64,000 nt of DNA from Bifidobacterium tsurumiense (lineage in GTDB: Bacteria > Actinomycetota > Actinomycetes > Actinomycetales > Bifidobacteriaceae), in contig NZ_JGZU01000004.1 of the NCBI RefSeq assembly GCF_000741765.1, forward strand, positions 156,816 to 220,815, read 5' to 3'. Below, piece after piece: positions 54,846 to 64,000 of this stretch. The notes beneath the pieces were generated by a model. It was not told the origin of the DNA. It worked only from the letters and a program-made list of their open reading frames with translations, and did no database searches. Every line of letters starts with the position of its first letter. Position 1 is the first letter of the stretch. The position numbers and the translations under genes were made by a program.

Positions 54846-56543
54846 ATGAGTCAGATTCGTTTCGCCCTTGCCCAGATCGATACATGTATTGGCGATGTGC
54901 AAGCCAATGTTGAATCCGTATTACGCTACGCTCGCCGCGCCTTTGAAGCACAAACGCAGGTTGTAGTGTATCCCGAAATGACCCTGACGGGTTACCCCAT
55001 CGAGGATCTCGCCTTGCGAGCCACATTCCGCAAGACCGCATGGGAAGCTGCAAACACCCTGGCGCAATCGTTGCGTGATGAGGGCATGGGTGATTTGTAT
55101 GTGATCGTGGGTACGGTAGGAACCGATCATAATAGTGACAAGCCTCGCAATCGTATGGTGGTACTTCATAACGGCGTGGTATGGGCCGCATATGACAAGC
55201 ATTTCCTGCCCAATTATGGCGTTTTTGACGAGTATCGTATCTTTTCTTCAGGCGATCAGTCAGTTGTGCTCGATGTTGACGGAGCTCGTGTGGGAGTGGC
55301 GATTTGCGAGGACATCTGGCAGGACGGCGGACCTGTGAGCGCATTGGCCCAACAGGATATCGATGTTCTGGTCACGATTAACGGCTCTCCCTATGAAGAG
55401 GGCAAGATGCATACCCGCGTTGAATTGGCTGCGAAACGAGCCAAAGAAGTCGGCGCGCCGGTCATTTACCTCAATCAGGTGGGCGGACAGGACGATCTGG
55501 TATTCGATGGCGGCAGCTTTGTGGTGGATGCTGACGGTGGCATGATCCAGCGCAGTGCCATGTTTGTTGAAAGCCTGGATTATTTCGATCTTGACACACA
55601 AGCGGAGCAACAGAGGGTGGGAACCGTTGTTGAGCCTCGCGATCCCGATGAGGAAGTGTATGCGGCTTGCGTTTTGGGTCTGAAGGATTATATGCGCAAG
55701 AACAGGTTCACAGGTGTGTGCTTGGGGCTGTCCGGAGGCATTGACTCGGCTCTTGTGGCGGCTATGGCCGCTGACGCCTGCGGCGGAGAGAATGTGTGGG
55801 GCATATCGATGCCGAGCATGTATTCATCGGACGGATCGAAAGACGATGCGGCAGATCTGGCTGAGCGAATCGGCGCGCATTATGATGTGCAACCGATAGA
55901 AAGCTTGTTCTCCTCTTTCCAGGATCAGCTGTCATTGGAAGGCGTGGCCGCAGAGAATCTGCAGGCTCGCATTCGTGGCGTCATCGTCATGGCATATTCC
56001 AATGCAAAAGGCGTATTGGCTTTGGCAACGGGCAATAAGTCGGAATTGGCCTGCGGATATTCCACCATTTATGGCGATGCCGTTGGAGGGTATGCGCCGA
56101 TTAAGGATGTGTTCAAAACCAGAGTGTGGCAACTGGCGCGGTGGCGTAACAAGGCCGCGGCACAGGGTGTCGGCATAGGTGGTCTCAATATTGTCGGCAA
56201 TGAGGGCGAAGACAAGGGAATCGCACTATCCGATGGTGTGATGATTCCCGTGAATTCAATCGAAAAGGCTCCCAGCGCCGAACTCAGGCCGGGGCAGAAG
56301 GATGCGGATTCGCTTCCTGAATATGACGTACTGGATCGAGTGCTTGCCTCGTATATCGAGCATGCGCACGGTCGGGCGGATTTGCTGGCGGATGGGTATG
56401 ATGAGCGCACGGTCGATACCGTCATGCGACTTGTCGACAGGGCCGAATGGAAGCGTCGTCAGTATCCTCTGGGTCCCAAGGTGAGTTCATTGGCTTTCGG
56501 ACGTGACCGCAGGCTCCCGATAACCAGCGGCTTGCGTGAATAA
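54846..56543 (+). CDS. nadE: glutamine-hydrolysing NAD+ synthase
   Basis: 565 residues, starting 6 bases after the amidohydrolase stop with GGGAGT before ATG 54846. The N-terminal nitrilase-type glutaminase has the Glu-Lys-Cys triad (VYPEMTLTGYP, AAYDKHFLPNY, VGVAICEDIWQDGG). The C-terminal synthetase has the PP-loop LGLSGGIDSALVAAMA, SMPSMYSSDGSKDDAADLAE, TGNKSELACGYSTIYGD and a Lys-rich end. It converts deamido-NAD to NAD, the last step of NAD synthesis. Confidence 0.96.
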   Translation: MSQIRFALAQIDTCIGDVQANVESVLRYARRAFEAQTQVVVYPEMTLTGYPIEDLALRATFRKTAWEAANTLAQSLRDEGMGDLYVIVGTVGTDHNSDKPRNRMVVLHNGVVWAAYDKHFLPNYGVFDEYRIFSSGDQSVVLDVDGARVGVAICEDIWQDGGPVSALAQQDIDVLVTINGSPYEEGKMHTRVELAAKRAKEVGAPVIYLNQVGGQDDLVFDGGSFVVDADGGMIQRSAMFVESLDYFDLDTQAEQQRVGTVVEPRDPDEEVYAACVLGLKDYMRKNRFTGVCLGLSGGIDSALVAAMAADACGGENVWGISMPSMYSSDGSKDDAADLAERIGAHYDVQPIESLFSSFQDQLSLEGVAAENLQARIRGVIVMAYSNAKGVLALATGNKSELACGYSTIYGDAVGGYAPIKDVFKTRVWQLARWRNKAAAQGVGIGGLNIVGNEGEDKGIALSDGVMIPVNSIEKAPSAELRPGQKDADSLPEYDVLDRVLASYIEHAHGRADLLADGYDERTVDTVMRLVDRAEWKRRQYPLGPKVSSLAFGRDRRLPITSGLRE

Positions 56544-56796
56544 TTGACTGTGCCACGTTAGTTCGCATGTATCTTGCGTAAGTGGGTTCGCGTTTGTTAC
56601 CGCTTGTTGCTCTGAACGGGAATGGCCTGTCAATGCGTCCGTGATCGATTGGGTTTGGGCGATCTGTGTGGAATGCGAAAGCATATGAAACTCACGTAGA
56701 AGATTTCATGCTTTTCATGGGATGAGCTTGAAGGCACGGGACAGGCAAAACGGTTCCAGATGATGTGTGCGTATCGTAATCGGGAGGTTTATGGGT

Positions 56797-56994
56797 ATGC
56801 AAAACAGACAATGGTATTTCAACACGGTTACTCAGCAGCCGGAGTACGGGCCGCTCTCTCCAGCCTCTCAACGTATGGGGCCGTACGCTTCAAAAGAGGA
56901 TGCCTTGCACGCCTGGGACATCGCGCAACACCGCAATTTGCTATGGGATGATGAAGATCGCAGATGGAAGCAATGGGGCGACACGCAGGAATAA
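56797..56994 (+). CDS. small SPOR-domain-like conserved protein
   Basis: 65 residues from ATG 56797 (MQNRQWYFNTVTQQPEYG), chosen because GGGAGG at 56782-56787 is 9 bases away; ATG 56791 is too close to it. The text MGPYASKEDALHAWDIAQHR then LLWDDEDRRWKQW matches a small actinobacterial family often annotated as SPOR-domain-containing. No signal peptide or membrane helix. Function unknown. Confidence 0.75.
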   Translation: MQNRQWYFNTVTQQPEYGPLSPASQRMGPYASKEDALHAWDIAQHRNLLWDDEDRRWKQWGDTQE

Positions 56995-57110
56995 TGTGAC
57001 GCATCTCACGTTCTTGTTCGGCTTTTTTCCAGAAAGGGTTACATACAATGGGTGGCGTAGCAGGCGACGTAAGGACGCGCCGCCGACACACACAATATCA
57101 AGGAGTCGAC

Positions 57111-59486
57111 ATGACAGCAGTTGAAACCACCGCTCTCTCTGAACAGGAGTTGCGTGACAAAGCCTGGCAGGGTTTTGCGGGCGGCAACTGGCAAGAGGAC
57201 ATTGACGTTCGAGACTTCATTCAGAAGAACTACACCCCGTACGAGGGAGATGAGTCCTTCCTCGCGGACGCTACCGAGAAGACCCGCCATATGTGGGAGT
57301 ATCTCGACAAGAACTACTTGGCAGTAGAACGTGAGCGTCGTGTATACGACGTGGACACCCACACTCCGGCCGACATCGATGCATTCCCGGCTGGATATAT
57401 TGAGAGCCCTGAGGTTGACAATGTTATCGTCGGTTTGCAGACCGACGAGCCTTGCAAGCGCGCCATGATGCCCAACGGTGGTTGGCGCATGGTCGAGCAG
57501 GCCATCAAGGAGGCAGGCAAGGAGCCTGATCCTGAGATCAAGAAGATCTTCACCCGTTACCGCAAGACCCACAATGATGGCGTTTTCGGTGTGTACACCA
57601 AGAACATTAAGGTTGCTCGCCACAGCAAGATCCTCACCGGTTTGCCGGATGCCTATGGTCGCGGCCGCATCATCGGCGATTACCGTCGTGTTGCACTCTA
57701 TGGCGTCAACGCATTGATTGAATTCAAGAAGCGCGACAAGGATTCCGTACCATACCGCAACGATTTCACCGAAACCGAGATCGAGCACTGGATTCGCTTC
57801 CGCGAAGAGCATGACGAGCAGATCAAGGCTTTGAAGAAGCTCATCGTTTTGGGCAATGAGTATGGCCTCGACCTCTCTCGTCCTGCACAGAACGCTCAGG
57901 AAGCCGTGCAGTGGACTTACATGGGCTACCTCGCATCTGTGAAGAGCCAGGATGGCGCAGCTATGAGCTTCGGCCGTAACTCCGCCTTCTTCGATGTCTA
58001 CTTCGAGCGCGATCTGAAGTCCGGTCTGATCACAGAAGCAGATGCTCAGGAAATCATCGACCAGATCGTCATGAAGCTGCGTATCGTGCGCTTCCTGCGT
58101 ACCAAAGATTATGACGCGATCTTCTCAGGCGATCCTTACTGGGCAACCTGGTCGGATGCCGGCTTCGGCGATGACGGACGTCCTATGGTCACCAAGACCT
58201 CCTTCCGTCTGCTGAACACCCTGACTTTGGAGCACCTCGGACCTGGCCCTGAGCCAAACATCACCATCTTCTGGGATCCAAAGCTTCCAGAAGGCTACAA
58301 GCGCTTCTGCGCCAAGATCTCGATCGACACCTCCGCAATCCAGTACGAGTCCGACAAGGAAATTCGTGCTCACTGGGGCGATGACGCTGCAATCGCATGC
58401 TGCGTATCCCCAATGCGCGTCGGCAAACAGATGCAGTTCTTCGCAGCTCGCGTGAACTCTGCAAAGGCACTGCTCTACGCCATCAACGGCGGTCGCGATG
58501 AGATGAACGGCATGCAGGTCATCGATAAGGGCGTCATTGACCCAATCGCTCCGGAAGCCGACGGCTCCCTGGATTACGAGAAGGTCAAGGCAAACTACGA
58601 GAAGGCTTTGGAGTGGCTGTCCGAGACCTACGTCGAGGCTTTGAACATCATCCACTACATGCATGATAAGTACGCATACGAGTCCATCGAGATGGCTCTG
58701 CACGACAAGGAAGTCTACCGTACCCTCGGTTGCGGTATGTCCGGTCTGTCGATTGCAGCCGACTCCCTGGCAGCCTTGAAGTACGCCAAGGTGTACCCAA
58801 TCACCAACAAGGAAGCCAAGGAAATGGAAGGCCACGAGTACGAATACGTCGAGGGTGCAGATGACGATCTGGTGGTCGGTTACCGCACCGAAGGCGAATT
58901 CCCTGTCTACGGCAACGATGATGATCGTGCCGATGATCTGGCGAAGTGGGTTGTGAGCACCGTCATGGGTCAGGTCAAGCGCCTGCCGGTCTACCGCGGA
59001 GCAGTCCCGACACAGTCCATCCTGACCATCACCTCCAATGTGGAGTACGGCAAGAACACCGGTTCCTTCCCGTCCGGCCACAAGAAGGGCACCCCGTACG
59101 CTCCAGGTGCAAACCCAGAGAACGGCATGGATGCCCATGGCATGCTTCCTTCGATGTTCTCGGTCGGCAAGATCGATTACGACGACGCTCTTGATGGCAT
59201 CTCGCTGACCAACACCATCACTCCTGATGGATTGGGCCGCGATGAGGGCGAGCGTGTGAACAACCTGGTTGGCATCCTGGATGCCGGCAACGGCCACGGT
59301 CTGTATCACGCCAACATCAACGTGCTGCGCAAGGAACAGCTCGAGGATGCCGTCGAACATCCTGAGAAGTACCCGCACCTGACCGTTCGCGTGTCGGGTT
59401 ATGCGGTGAACTTCGTCAAGCTGACCAAGGAACAGCAGCTTGATGTGATTTCCCGTACCTTCCATCAGGGTTCGGTGGTTGACTAA
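57111..59486 (+). CDS. pflB: formate C-acetyltransferase (pyruvate formate-lyase)
   Basis: 791 residues from ATG 57111, with CAAGGAG about 7 bases upstream; the open frame back to 57048 is not needed. A glycyl-radical enzyme that splits pyruvate into acetyl-CoA and formate. The active-site cysteine pair is C430-C431 (IACCVSPM) and the radical glycine is G763 in RVSGYAV. In bifidobacteria it competes with lactate dehydrogenase for pyruvate and yields extra ATP through acetate. Its activase gene follows after a strong terminator, so the two may be expressed at different levels. Confidence 0.98.
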   Translation: MTAVETTALSEQELRDKAWQGFAGGNWQEDIDVRDFIQKNYTPYEGDESFLADATEKTRHMWEYLDKNYLAVERERRVYDVDTHTPADIDAFPAGYIESPEVDNVIVGLQTDEPCKRAMMPNGGWRMVEQAIKEAGKEPDPEIKKIFTRYRKTHNDGVFGVYTKNIKVARHSKILTGLPDAYGRGRIIGDYRRVALYGVNALIEFKKRDKDSVPYRNDFTETEIEHWIRFREEHDEQIKALKKLIVLGNEYGLDLSRPAQNAQEAVQWTYMGYLASVKSQDGAAMSFGRNSAFFDVYFERDLKSGLITEADAQEIIDQIVMKLRIVRFLRTKDYDAIFSGDPYWATWSDAGFGDDGRPMVTKTSFRLLNTLTLEHLGPGPEPNITIFWDPKLPEGYKRFCAKISIDTSAIQYESDKEIRAHWGDDAAIACCVSPMRVGKQMQFFAARVNSAKALLYAINGGRDEMNGMQVIDKGVIDPIAPEADGSLDYEKVKANYEKALEWLSETYVEALNIIHYMHDKYAYESIEMALHDKEVYRTLGCGMSGLSIAADSLAALKYAKVYPITNKEAKEMEGHEYEYVEGADDDLVVGYRTEGEFPVYGNDDDRADDLAKWVVSTVMGQVKRLPVYRGAVPTQSILTITSNVEYGKNTGSFPSGHKKGTPYAPGANPENGMDAHGMLPSMFSVGKIDYDDALDGISLTNTITPDGLGRDEGERVNNLVGILDAGNGHGLYHANINVLRKEQLEDAVEHPEKYPHLTVRVSGYAVNFVKLTKEQQLDVISRTFHQGSVVD

Positions 59487-59511
59487 TCTCCACCGGCTTG
59501 ATGCCGAGGCA

Positions 59512-59550
59512 TGAAACGGGGCGGGCCGATTGCTGGCCCGCCCCGTTTCA
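59512..59550 (+). terminator. terminator after pflB
   Basis: A perfect 16-bp GC-rich stem (59512-59527 with 59535-59550) and a 7-base loop, 25 bases after the pflB stop. Confidence 0.9.
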
Positions 59551-59703
59551 TATGTGATGGTAACGAAGCGCTTGTGTCTAAGTTATGCGACATATACGCT
59601 CGCCGCTGGTAAAGGCGCCGCGACGAGAAAAGGCGTGTATGGTAGGAGCATAGCACATGAGATGGGTTGCTTCAGTCTGGTTGTTGTGACAAGGAGGACG
59701 AAG

Positions 59704-60585
59704 ATGTCTGGAACCGAGACATTTCGCACCACGACTCCGCATATGCTCAAAGAGTCCAAGCAATATGCGAGTCAAACGCTTATGGGTGGACTTTCAGGAT
59801 TCGAGTCGCCGATTGGACTTGACCGACGCGATCGCTTGACCGCATTGAAAAGCGGCGATATCGGTTTTGTACATTCATGGGATATCAACACTGCGGTTGA
59901 CGGTCCGGGAACAAGAATGACCGTATTCATGAGCGGCTGCCCTTTGCGTTGTCAATACTGCCAGAATCCCGACACCTGGAAAATGCGTGACGGTCAGCCC
60001 GTCTACCTTGATGCGATGATCAAAAAGGTTGACCGATACAAGGATTTGTTCAAGGCGACTGGCGGTGGCATAACCTTCTCAGGAGGAGAGTCGATGATGC
60101 AGCCGGCATTCGTGTCACGTGTATTCCATGCGGCGAAGGAAATGGGCGTGCATACTTGCCTTGATACCTCAGGATTCCTGGGCAGGAATTACACAGACGA
60201 GATGATTGATGACATCGATCTGTGTCTGCTCGATGTGAAATCAGGTGATGAGGACACCTATCACAAAGTGACCGGCGGAACCTTGGCGCCGACCATCGAT
60301 TTCGGTCAGCGCCTGAACAAGGCTGGGAAAAAGATCTGGATACGCTTTGTCTTGGTCCCCGGATTGACCGATGCCGAAGAAAACGTGGAAAACGTGGCGA
60401 AAATCTGCGAGAGCTTCGGCGAAGCAGTGGAACATATCGATGTGCTCGGATTCCACCAACTCGGACGTCCGAAATGGCATGAGATGCGTATTCCGTATCC
60501 TCTCGAGAATCAAAAAGGCCCCTCTGCCGCATTGAAGAAACGAGTTATGGACCAGTTCCGTTCGCACGGTTTCACCGTGTATTAA
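59704..60585 (+). CDS. pflA: pyruvate formate-lyase activating enzyme
   Basis: 293 residues from ATG 59704 (MSGTETFRTTT), with AAGGAGG at 59692-59698; the longer frame back to 59530 begins inside the terminator and is rejected. A radical-SAM enzyme with cluster motif CPLRCQYC (C79, C83, C86); SGGESMMQP and LDTSGFLGRNY follow. It abstracts hydrogen from the PflB glycine to make the radical. It has an N-terminal extension of about 45 residues relative to the minimal activase (ASQTLMGGLSGFESPIGLDR). Confidence 0.96.
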   Translation: MSGTETFRTTTPHMLKESKQYASQTLMGGLSGFESPIGLDRRDRLTALKSGDIGFVHSWDINTAVDGPGTRMTVFMSGCPLRCQYCQNPDTWKMRDGQPVYLDAMIKKVDRYKDLFKATGGGITFSGGESMMQPAFVSRVFHAAKEMGVHTCLDTSGFLGRNYTDEMIDDIDLCLLDVKSGDEDTYHKVTGGTLAPTIDFGQRLNKAGKKIWIRFVLVPGLTDAEENVENVAKICESFGEAVEHIDVLGFHQLGRPKWHEMRIPYPLENQKGPSAALKKRVMDQFRSHGFTVY

Positions 60586-60981
60586 TCACTGAGTGCGAAG
60601 ATGTTCTGTTTCCGCCGACGATATTTGCTCAAGCGAGCAAGGTGTCGCCGGCGGTTGCATTTCATGGAGAGTATCGCCAAGGTTGCATTGCCCATGCTGA
60701 AAAGTCGAGTTCGAGGAATGTGACATGGCAAAATGGCGGAACACGTCATACCACGGTGACGTCATAGTGCCGTGTCTGACTGCCAAATGGAATAACTGCT
60801 TACCCTGATGGCAATTTCTCTGCAGCTTGGATGAAACATAGGTCGTAGCAAGTGATAAGCCTCGTGCACGACTCACTTGGTGTATGCTCCGTGTATCCTA
60901 GACGCGCACACAGTAATACGGGTTCGGCTTGCATGGATTGCGAATGAGTCGTTTCCCAAAGGCGGTGGGAGGAAACAGCCG
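60586..60981 (+). other. pflA-rnd intergenic region
   Basis: 396 bases without a convincing gene on either strand. A hairpin at 60612-60654 probably ends pflA. TATCCT near 60895 could be a -10 for rnd. GGGAGG at 60967-60972 is the rnd ribosome-binding site. Nothing else is seen. Confidence 0.5.
60612..60654 (+). terminator. terminator-like two-part hairpin after pflA
   Basis: CCGCCGACGA (60612-60621) pairs with TCGCCGGCGG (60645-60654) at 9 positions plus one mismatch. The inner TTGCTC-AAGC-GAGCAA forms a second perfect stem. No U-tract. Confidence 0.55.
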
Positions 60982-62268
60982 TTGAACGACGAGCCTAGAT
61001 TGCAATCTGAGCCACGCGGCGGCGTTCCCCATGTTATCGATACAATCGAAGGTTTCCATCGAGCCTGTGAACGATTGGCTGCGGCAAGTGGATCTCTGGC
61101 TGCCGACGCAGAACGTGCCTCTGGATATCGATACAGTCATGAAGATTGGCTGGTGCAATTCAAACGCGAGGGTACAGGCATCATGCTCTTCGACCCCGTG
61201 GCGTTGCGAGAGCAACGAGTGGATTGGAATGAATTCAACGGCGCCATCGGCGACGCCACGTGGATTATCCATGATTCCATGCAGGATCTTCCGGGCTTCG
61301 CCGATTTGGGCATGAAGCCACAGGCTCTGTTTGATACGGAGGTTGCCGCAAGGCTATTGGGATTGCATCGCTTTGGATTGGCGGCAGTCACGGAACGGTA
61401 TCTGGGCATCACCTTGGCGAAGGAGCATTCCGCCGCTGATTGGTCATACCGTCCATTGCCTCGGGACTGGCGCAATTATGCCGCACTTGATGTGGAATTA
61501 CTCATAGAGCTTGAAGCTTTGATGACGCAGGATCTGAAGTCCCATGGCAAGATCGACTGGGCGCATGAGGAATTTACCTATACTTTGGCTCAGGGAATGC
61601 AACCCCGCAAACCGCATCCGGTACCGTGGATGAGAATTTCCCATATCAGTGCCATCATCAAAGACAGGCAAGGTCTGGCTGTGGCCAAAGCGCTGTGGGA
61701 AGAACGGGAAAGACTGGCTCAGCACTACGACATCGCGCCTAATCTGCTCTTGGAAGATCGCAGCATAATAGAAGCCGCGCAACTCAAGCCGCATAACGCC
61801 AGGGAATTCAGGGCTGTGCGTTCTTTGAATGAAAGGGTGCGCATTCAAACCGGCAGTGCACAGGACAAAATGTTTGAAAGATACGCTCCTATCCAGCGGG
61901 CGGTCAAGCCTTCGATATGGAAAAAGGTTATTCAACATGCCTTGGATCTGGCGCCCGAGGACTGGCCAACAGTCCCTGCGGCACCGGGAGACATGCATAA
62001 TAGCAATGCACCTAAATCCATGAAGTTGTGGCAGACGAGGCATCCGAATCGCTATGACTGCCTTATGAATGTGCGTCATACCGTCTCGCAAATCGCAGAA
62101 GACACCCGCACACCGGCCGATATGATTATCAAACCACAAATACTGCGTAATCTGTGTTGGACGGATGAGCCTCACAAGCGCGATGTCGCTGAATTCTTGA
62201 GGGAGCAAGGGGCCAGAGACTGGCAAGTGAACTTGATATCAGCGTCCGTAAGTCGCGCTATCATATAA
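60982..62268 (+). CDS. rnd: ribonuclease D-type 3'-5' exonuclease with HRDC domain
   Basis: 428 residues from TTG 60982, chosen because GGGAGG lies at 60967-60972; the frame is open to 60877 without a good site. The DEDD exonuclease domain is at about 20-190: ERASGYRYSHEDWLVQFKRE, WIIHDSMQDLPGFADLGM, DTEVAARLLGLHRFGLAAV, and YRPLPRDWRNYAALDVELLI holding the last Tyr-x(3)-Asp pair. An HRDC-like helical domain follows (RQGLAVAKALWEERERLAQH). In the first motif the usual D-x-E is not obvious (ADAERAS), as in other actinobacterial members. It is expected to trim RNA 3' ends. Confidence 0.88.
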   Translation: MNDEPRLQSEPRGGVPHVIDTIEGFHRACERLAAASGSLAADAERASGYRYSHEDWLVQFKREGTGIMLFDPVALREQRVDWNEFNGAIGDATWIIHDSMQDLPGFADLGMKPQALFDTEVAARLLGLHRFGLAAVTERYLGITLAKEHSAADWSYRPLPRDWRNYAALDVELLIELEALMTQDLKSHGKIDWAHEEFTYTLAQGMQPRKPHPVPWMRISHISAIIKDRQGLAVAKALWEERERLAQHYDIAPNLLLEDRSIIEAAQLKPHNAREFRAVRSLNERVRIQTGSAQDKMFERYAPIQRAVKPSIWKKVIQHALDLAPEDWPTVPAAPGDMHNSNAPKSMKLWQTRHPNRYDCLMNVRHTVSQIAEDTRTPADMIIKPQILRNLCWTDEPHKRDVAEFLREQGARDWQVNLISASVSRAII

Positions 62269-62320
62269 CGGTTGCCGAAATGGCAGAAGAAGTGAATACC
62301 CGTATTTCAGGAGCACAAGC

Positions 62321-63688
62321 GTGAAAATCAGCGTCAGGAATCTTGAGCCCACCAAGGTGAGGCTCACCGTTACCGTCGATACCGAGGAATTTGAGCCTTA
62401 TTTGGAGCAGTCTCGCAAGGAGATCGCCAAGCAGGTCAACGTTCCTGGATTCCGTAAGGGCCATGTGCCAGGAAAGATTATCGACCAGCGCATCGGTTTT
62501 GCCGCTGTTGCGGGCGAGGCCGTGAACAATGCAGTGCCGGAGCTGTATTCCAAGGCTATGGACGAGAAGAAGTTCCAGCCTATGGCTCAGCCGGAAATCG
62601 ATGTTCAGGAAGTGCCGCAGTCCGCTAAGGATGAGACGAAGCTGAAGTTCGTCGCCACTGTGGAGCGCCGTCCTGATATCGAGCTTCCTGAACTTGACGG
62701 CATGGAAATCGAAGTGGCCAAGCCTGAGGTCAGCGATGAGGACGTTGAGAAGCGTCTTGAGTCATTGCGCCAGCGTTTCGGCACCTTGGTCGGCGTGGAT
62801 CGTCCGGCTGCAAAGGGTGACTTTGCCAATATCGATCTGAACGCACAGATCGATGGCGAAACCGTGGATTCCCAGGAAGGCGTGAGCTACGAACTGGGTT
62901 CCGGCACCATGCTCGATGGTCTGGATGAAGCATTGGAAGGCCTGTCAGCAGGTGAAGAGACCACATTCGAAGGAACTCTCGAAGCCGGCGATCATGAGGG
63001 TGAAAAGGCTCAGATCAAGGTCAAGGTGAATTCCGTCAAGGCTGAGGAACTTCCTGAGCTCGATGATGATTTCGCTAAGGACGCTTCCGAATTCGACACT
63101 CTTGACGAGTTGAAGGCAGATATGCGCAAGGCAGCCGAGAAGGATGCCGAAGGTCGTCAGGCCACCGAAGCTCGCGATGCTTTCATCGAGAAGCTCAAGG
63201 AAGGTCTGGAGATCCCTGTTCCTAAGGGTGTCAAGGCCGATATGGTCGCCGAGCACTTGAAGGGCATGACCCCTGATCCTGAGAAGGCCACCAAGGAGCA
63301 GAAGGCTGAAGCCGAAGAGTCCGTCGAGAAGGAACTTCGTGACCAGATGGTCCTCGACGCTCTGGCACAGAAGATGGAAGTTCAGGTCACTCAGCTCGAT
63401 GTCACCAACTTCTTGGCTTCCATTGCCCAGCAGTACGGCATGGATCCGAGCCAGTTCATCAATGCGATCGTGAATAACGGCCAGCTCGGTTCCGCTGTTC
63501 AGGAAGTCGGACGTTCCAAGGGGCTGCTCGCAGGTATGCGTGCTGTCACCTTCAAGTCTGATGGTGAAGTGCTTGATTTGAGCGCTTTCCTGGGTGATGA
63601 TACCCAGAATGAAGAAGATGAGAGCGTCGCAGCCGCTTCGGCAGCAGCCGCTGTGGCCGACGAACTGTCCTCTTCTGATGCTGAGTAA
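62321..63688 (+). CDS. tig: trigger factor (ribosome-associated chaperone)
   Basis: 455 residues from GTG 62321 with CAGGAG about 8 bases upstream. The N-terminal ribosome-binding domain has the signature GFRKGHVPGKIIDQRIG. The FKBP-type isomerase domain is at about 150-245 (AAKGDFANIDLNAQIDGETV, LEGLSAGEETTFEGTLEAGD). The helical C-terminal arms follow, ending in an Ala/Glu/Ser-rich tail. It meets nascent chains at the exit tunnel. In many bacteria tig precedes clpP and clpX; here the window reaches a terminator and a mobile-element edge instead. Confidence 0.96.
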   Translation: MKISVRNLEPTKVRLTVTVDTEEFEPYLEQSRKEIAKQVNVPGFRKGHVPGKIIDQRIGFAAVAGEAVNNAVPELYSKAMDEKKFQPMAQPEIDVQEVPQSAKDETKLKFVATVERRPDIELPELDGMEIEVAKPEVSDEDVEKRLESLRQRFGTLVGVDRPAAKGDFANIDLNAQIDGETVDSQEGVSYELGSGTMLDGLDEALEGLSAGEETTFEGTLEAGDHEGEKAQIKVKVNSVKAEELPELDDDFAKDASEFDTLDELKADMRKAAEKDAEGRQATEARDAFIEKLKEGLEIPVPKGVKADMVAEHLKGMTPDPEKATKEQKAEAEESVEKELRDQMVLDALAQKMEVQVTQLDVTNFLASIAQQYGMDPSQFINAIVNNGQLGSAVQEVGRSKGLLAGMRAVTFKSDGEVLDLSAFLGDDTQNEEDESVAAASAAAAVADELSSSDAE

Positions 63689-63709
63689 GTAATTACTTAA
63701 GTTTTTATG

Positions 63710-63750
63710 CAGGTCCGAAATCATTACGGTTTCGGGCCTGTTTTGTTGTT
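63710..63750 (+). terminator. rho-independent terminator after tig
   Basis: An 11-bp stem (63710-63720 with 63730-63740, one wobble) followed by TTTTGTTGTT, 21 bases after the tig stop. Confidence 0.9.
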
Positions 63751-63789
63751 ATCAGGGAAAACGGACGACGCCTGTACGTCATGAAGTCT

Positions 63790-63877
63790 GGGTTATAGGC
63801 CAAATTGTGTGTCTGGTGGTGGTTTTATTCGGTGGGTTATAGGCCAAATTGTGTGTCTGGTGGTGGTTTTATTCGGT
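63790..63877. repeat. 44-bp perfect tandem duplication
   Basis: 63790-63833 and 63834-63877 are identical 44-base copies beginning GGGTTATAGGCCAAATTG. The second copy contains the stop codon of the coding end at 63869-64000; the first is outside it. The unit probably includes the terminus of a mobile element. Confidence 0.9.
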
Positions 63878-64000
63878 GGCGTTTGGGTATCTGGTGCTGG
63901 TGTGGAATTCGTTCCAGTCGATGCCGGTTCCGTATCGGTTGGGTATGCCGAACGTTTCGTAGTGCGCCTTGGGGGCTCCTTTCCGATGCCATGCCTGTGT
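63869..64000 (-). CDS. C-terminal end of a probable transposase (cut by window edge)
   Basis: Open minus-strand frame from the window edge to TAA 63869-63871, 43 codons: AWHRKGAPKAHYETFGIPN then RYGTGIDWNEFHTSTRYPN. The text resembles the end of IS1249/IS256-like transposases, but too little is visible to be sure. The reasons to suspect a mobile element are its position directly beside a short terminal sequence and the tandem duplication. Confidence 0.45.
   Translation of the reverse strand, partial: TQAWHRKGAPKAHYETFGIPNRYGTGIDWNEFHTSTRYPNATE

Noticed and set aside
58125..59465. 446-codon minus-strand frame opposite pflB
   Set aside because: A long frame produced by the biased codon use of a highly expressed gene; no independent coding signal.
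60586..60876. 96-codon minus-strand frame between pflA and rnd
   Set aside because: No ribosome-binding site, no recognisable family, and composition typical of noncoding DNA.

Overview
The window is chromosomal DNA from a member of the Bifidobacteriaceae (Bifidobacterium or a close relative). The evidence is the gene order, which is typical of that family: miaB-miaA-ftsK-pgsA-cinA-clgR-recA-recX, rnpB-hpf-secA, DUF4192-sigA-parE, sepH-DUF4193-dut-rel and pflB-pflA. Other support comes from an actinobacterial SOS box, a recA-proximal DUF3046 gene, DUF4193, SepH and an RNase D-like protein of actinobacterial type. Base composition looks moderate for the family; the species cannot be fixed from the sequence alone. 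I see no tRNA, rRNA, CRISPR array or prophage.

Layout. 1-6480 is the accessory, decaying end: the tail of an alpha/beta hydrolase, a TetR regulator, a stand-alone AlbA_2 protein and an atypical ROK protein, then broken genes (a sugar-binding protein remnant, a frameshifted membrane protein, other coding traces) and a GC-rich IS256-family element. 6481-16850 is a dense plus-strand core block for tRNA modification, division/DNA translocation, phospholipid synthesis and SOS repair. 17119-24174 holds the RNase P RNA gene, ribosome hibernation, SecA, TrpD and an acyltransferase. 24410-27875 (minus) carries a PASTA-type Ser/Thr kinase and a polyprenyl synthase. 28038-44615 holds the primary sigma factor, topoisomerase IV (parE and parC about 6 kb apart), an MFS transporter, a giant Lhr helicase, a phosphodiesterase and a frameshifted sepH. 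44781-50138 holds DUF4193, dut, rel, tpx, a cyclophilin and a HAD phosphatase. 50429-54839 is a methionine-uptake cluster (metQ, metN, metI, M20 amidohydrolase). 54846-63688 holds nadE, a small SPOR-like protein, pflB/pflA, RNase D and trigger factor. The window ends in a second mobile-element-like coding end next to a 44-bp tandem duplication.

How the genes work together: ClgR, RecA and RecX form a stress and DNA-repair neighbourhood, with a near-perfect LexA box in front of recA. PflB and its radical-SAM activase PflA make the formate/acetyl-CoA branch. MetQ-MetN-MetI import methionine-like substrates. HPF and Rel are starvation responses, and SecA, Tig and the cyclophilin handle protein export and folding.

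I found no convincing new multi-gene system. The observations most worth a second look are the two opposite frameshifts in sepH, the structured leader with a possible 13-codon ORF before metN, the RecX N-terminal extension with a pentapeptide repeat, the acidic insert in ParE, and the two mobile-element edges.
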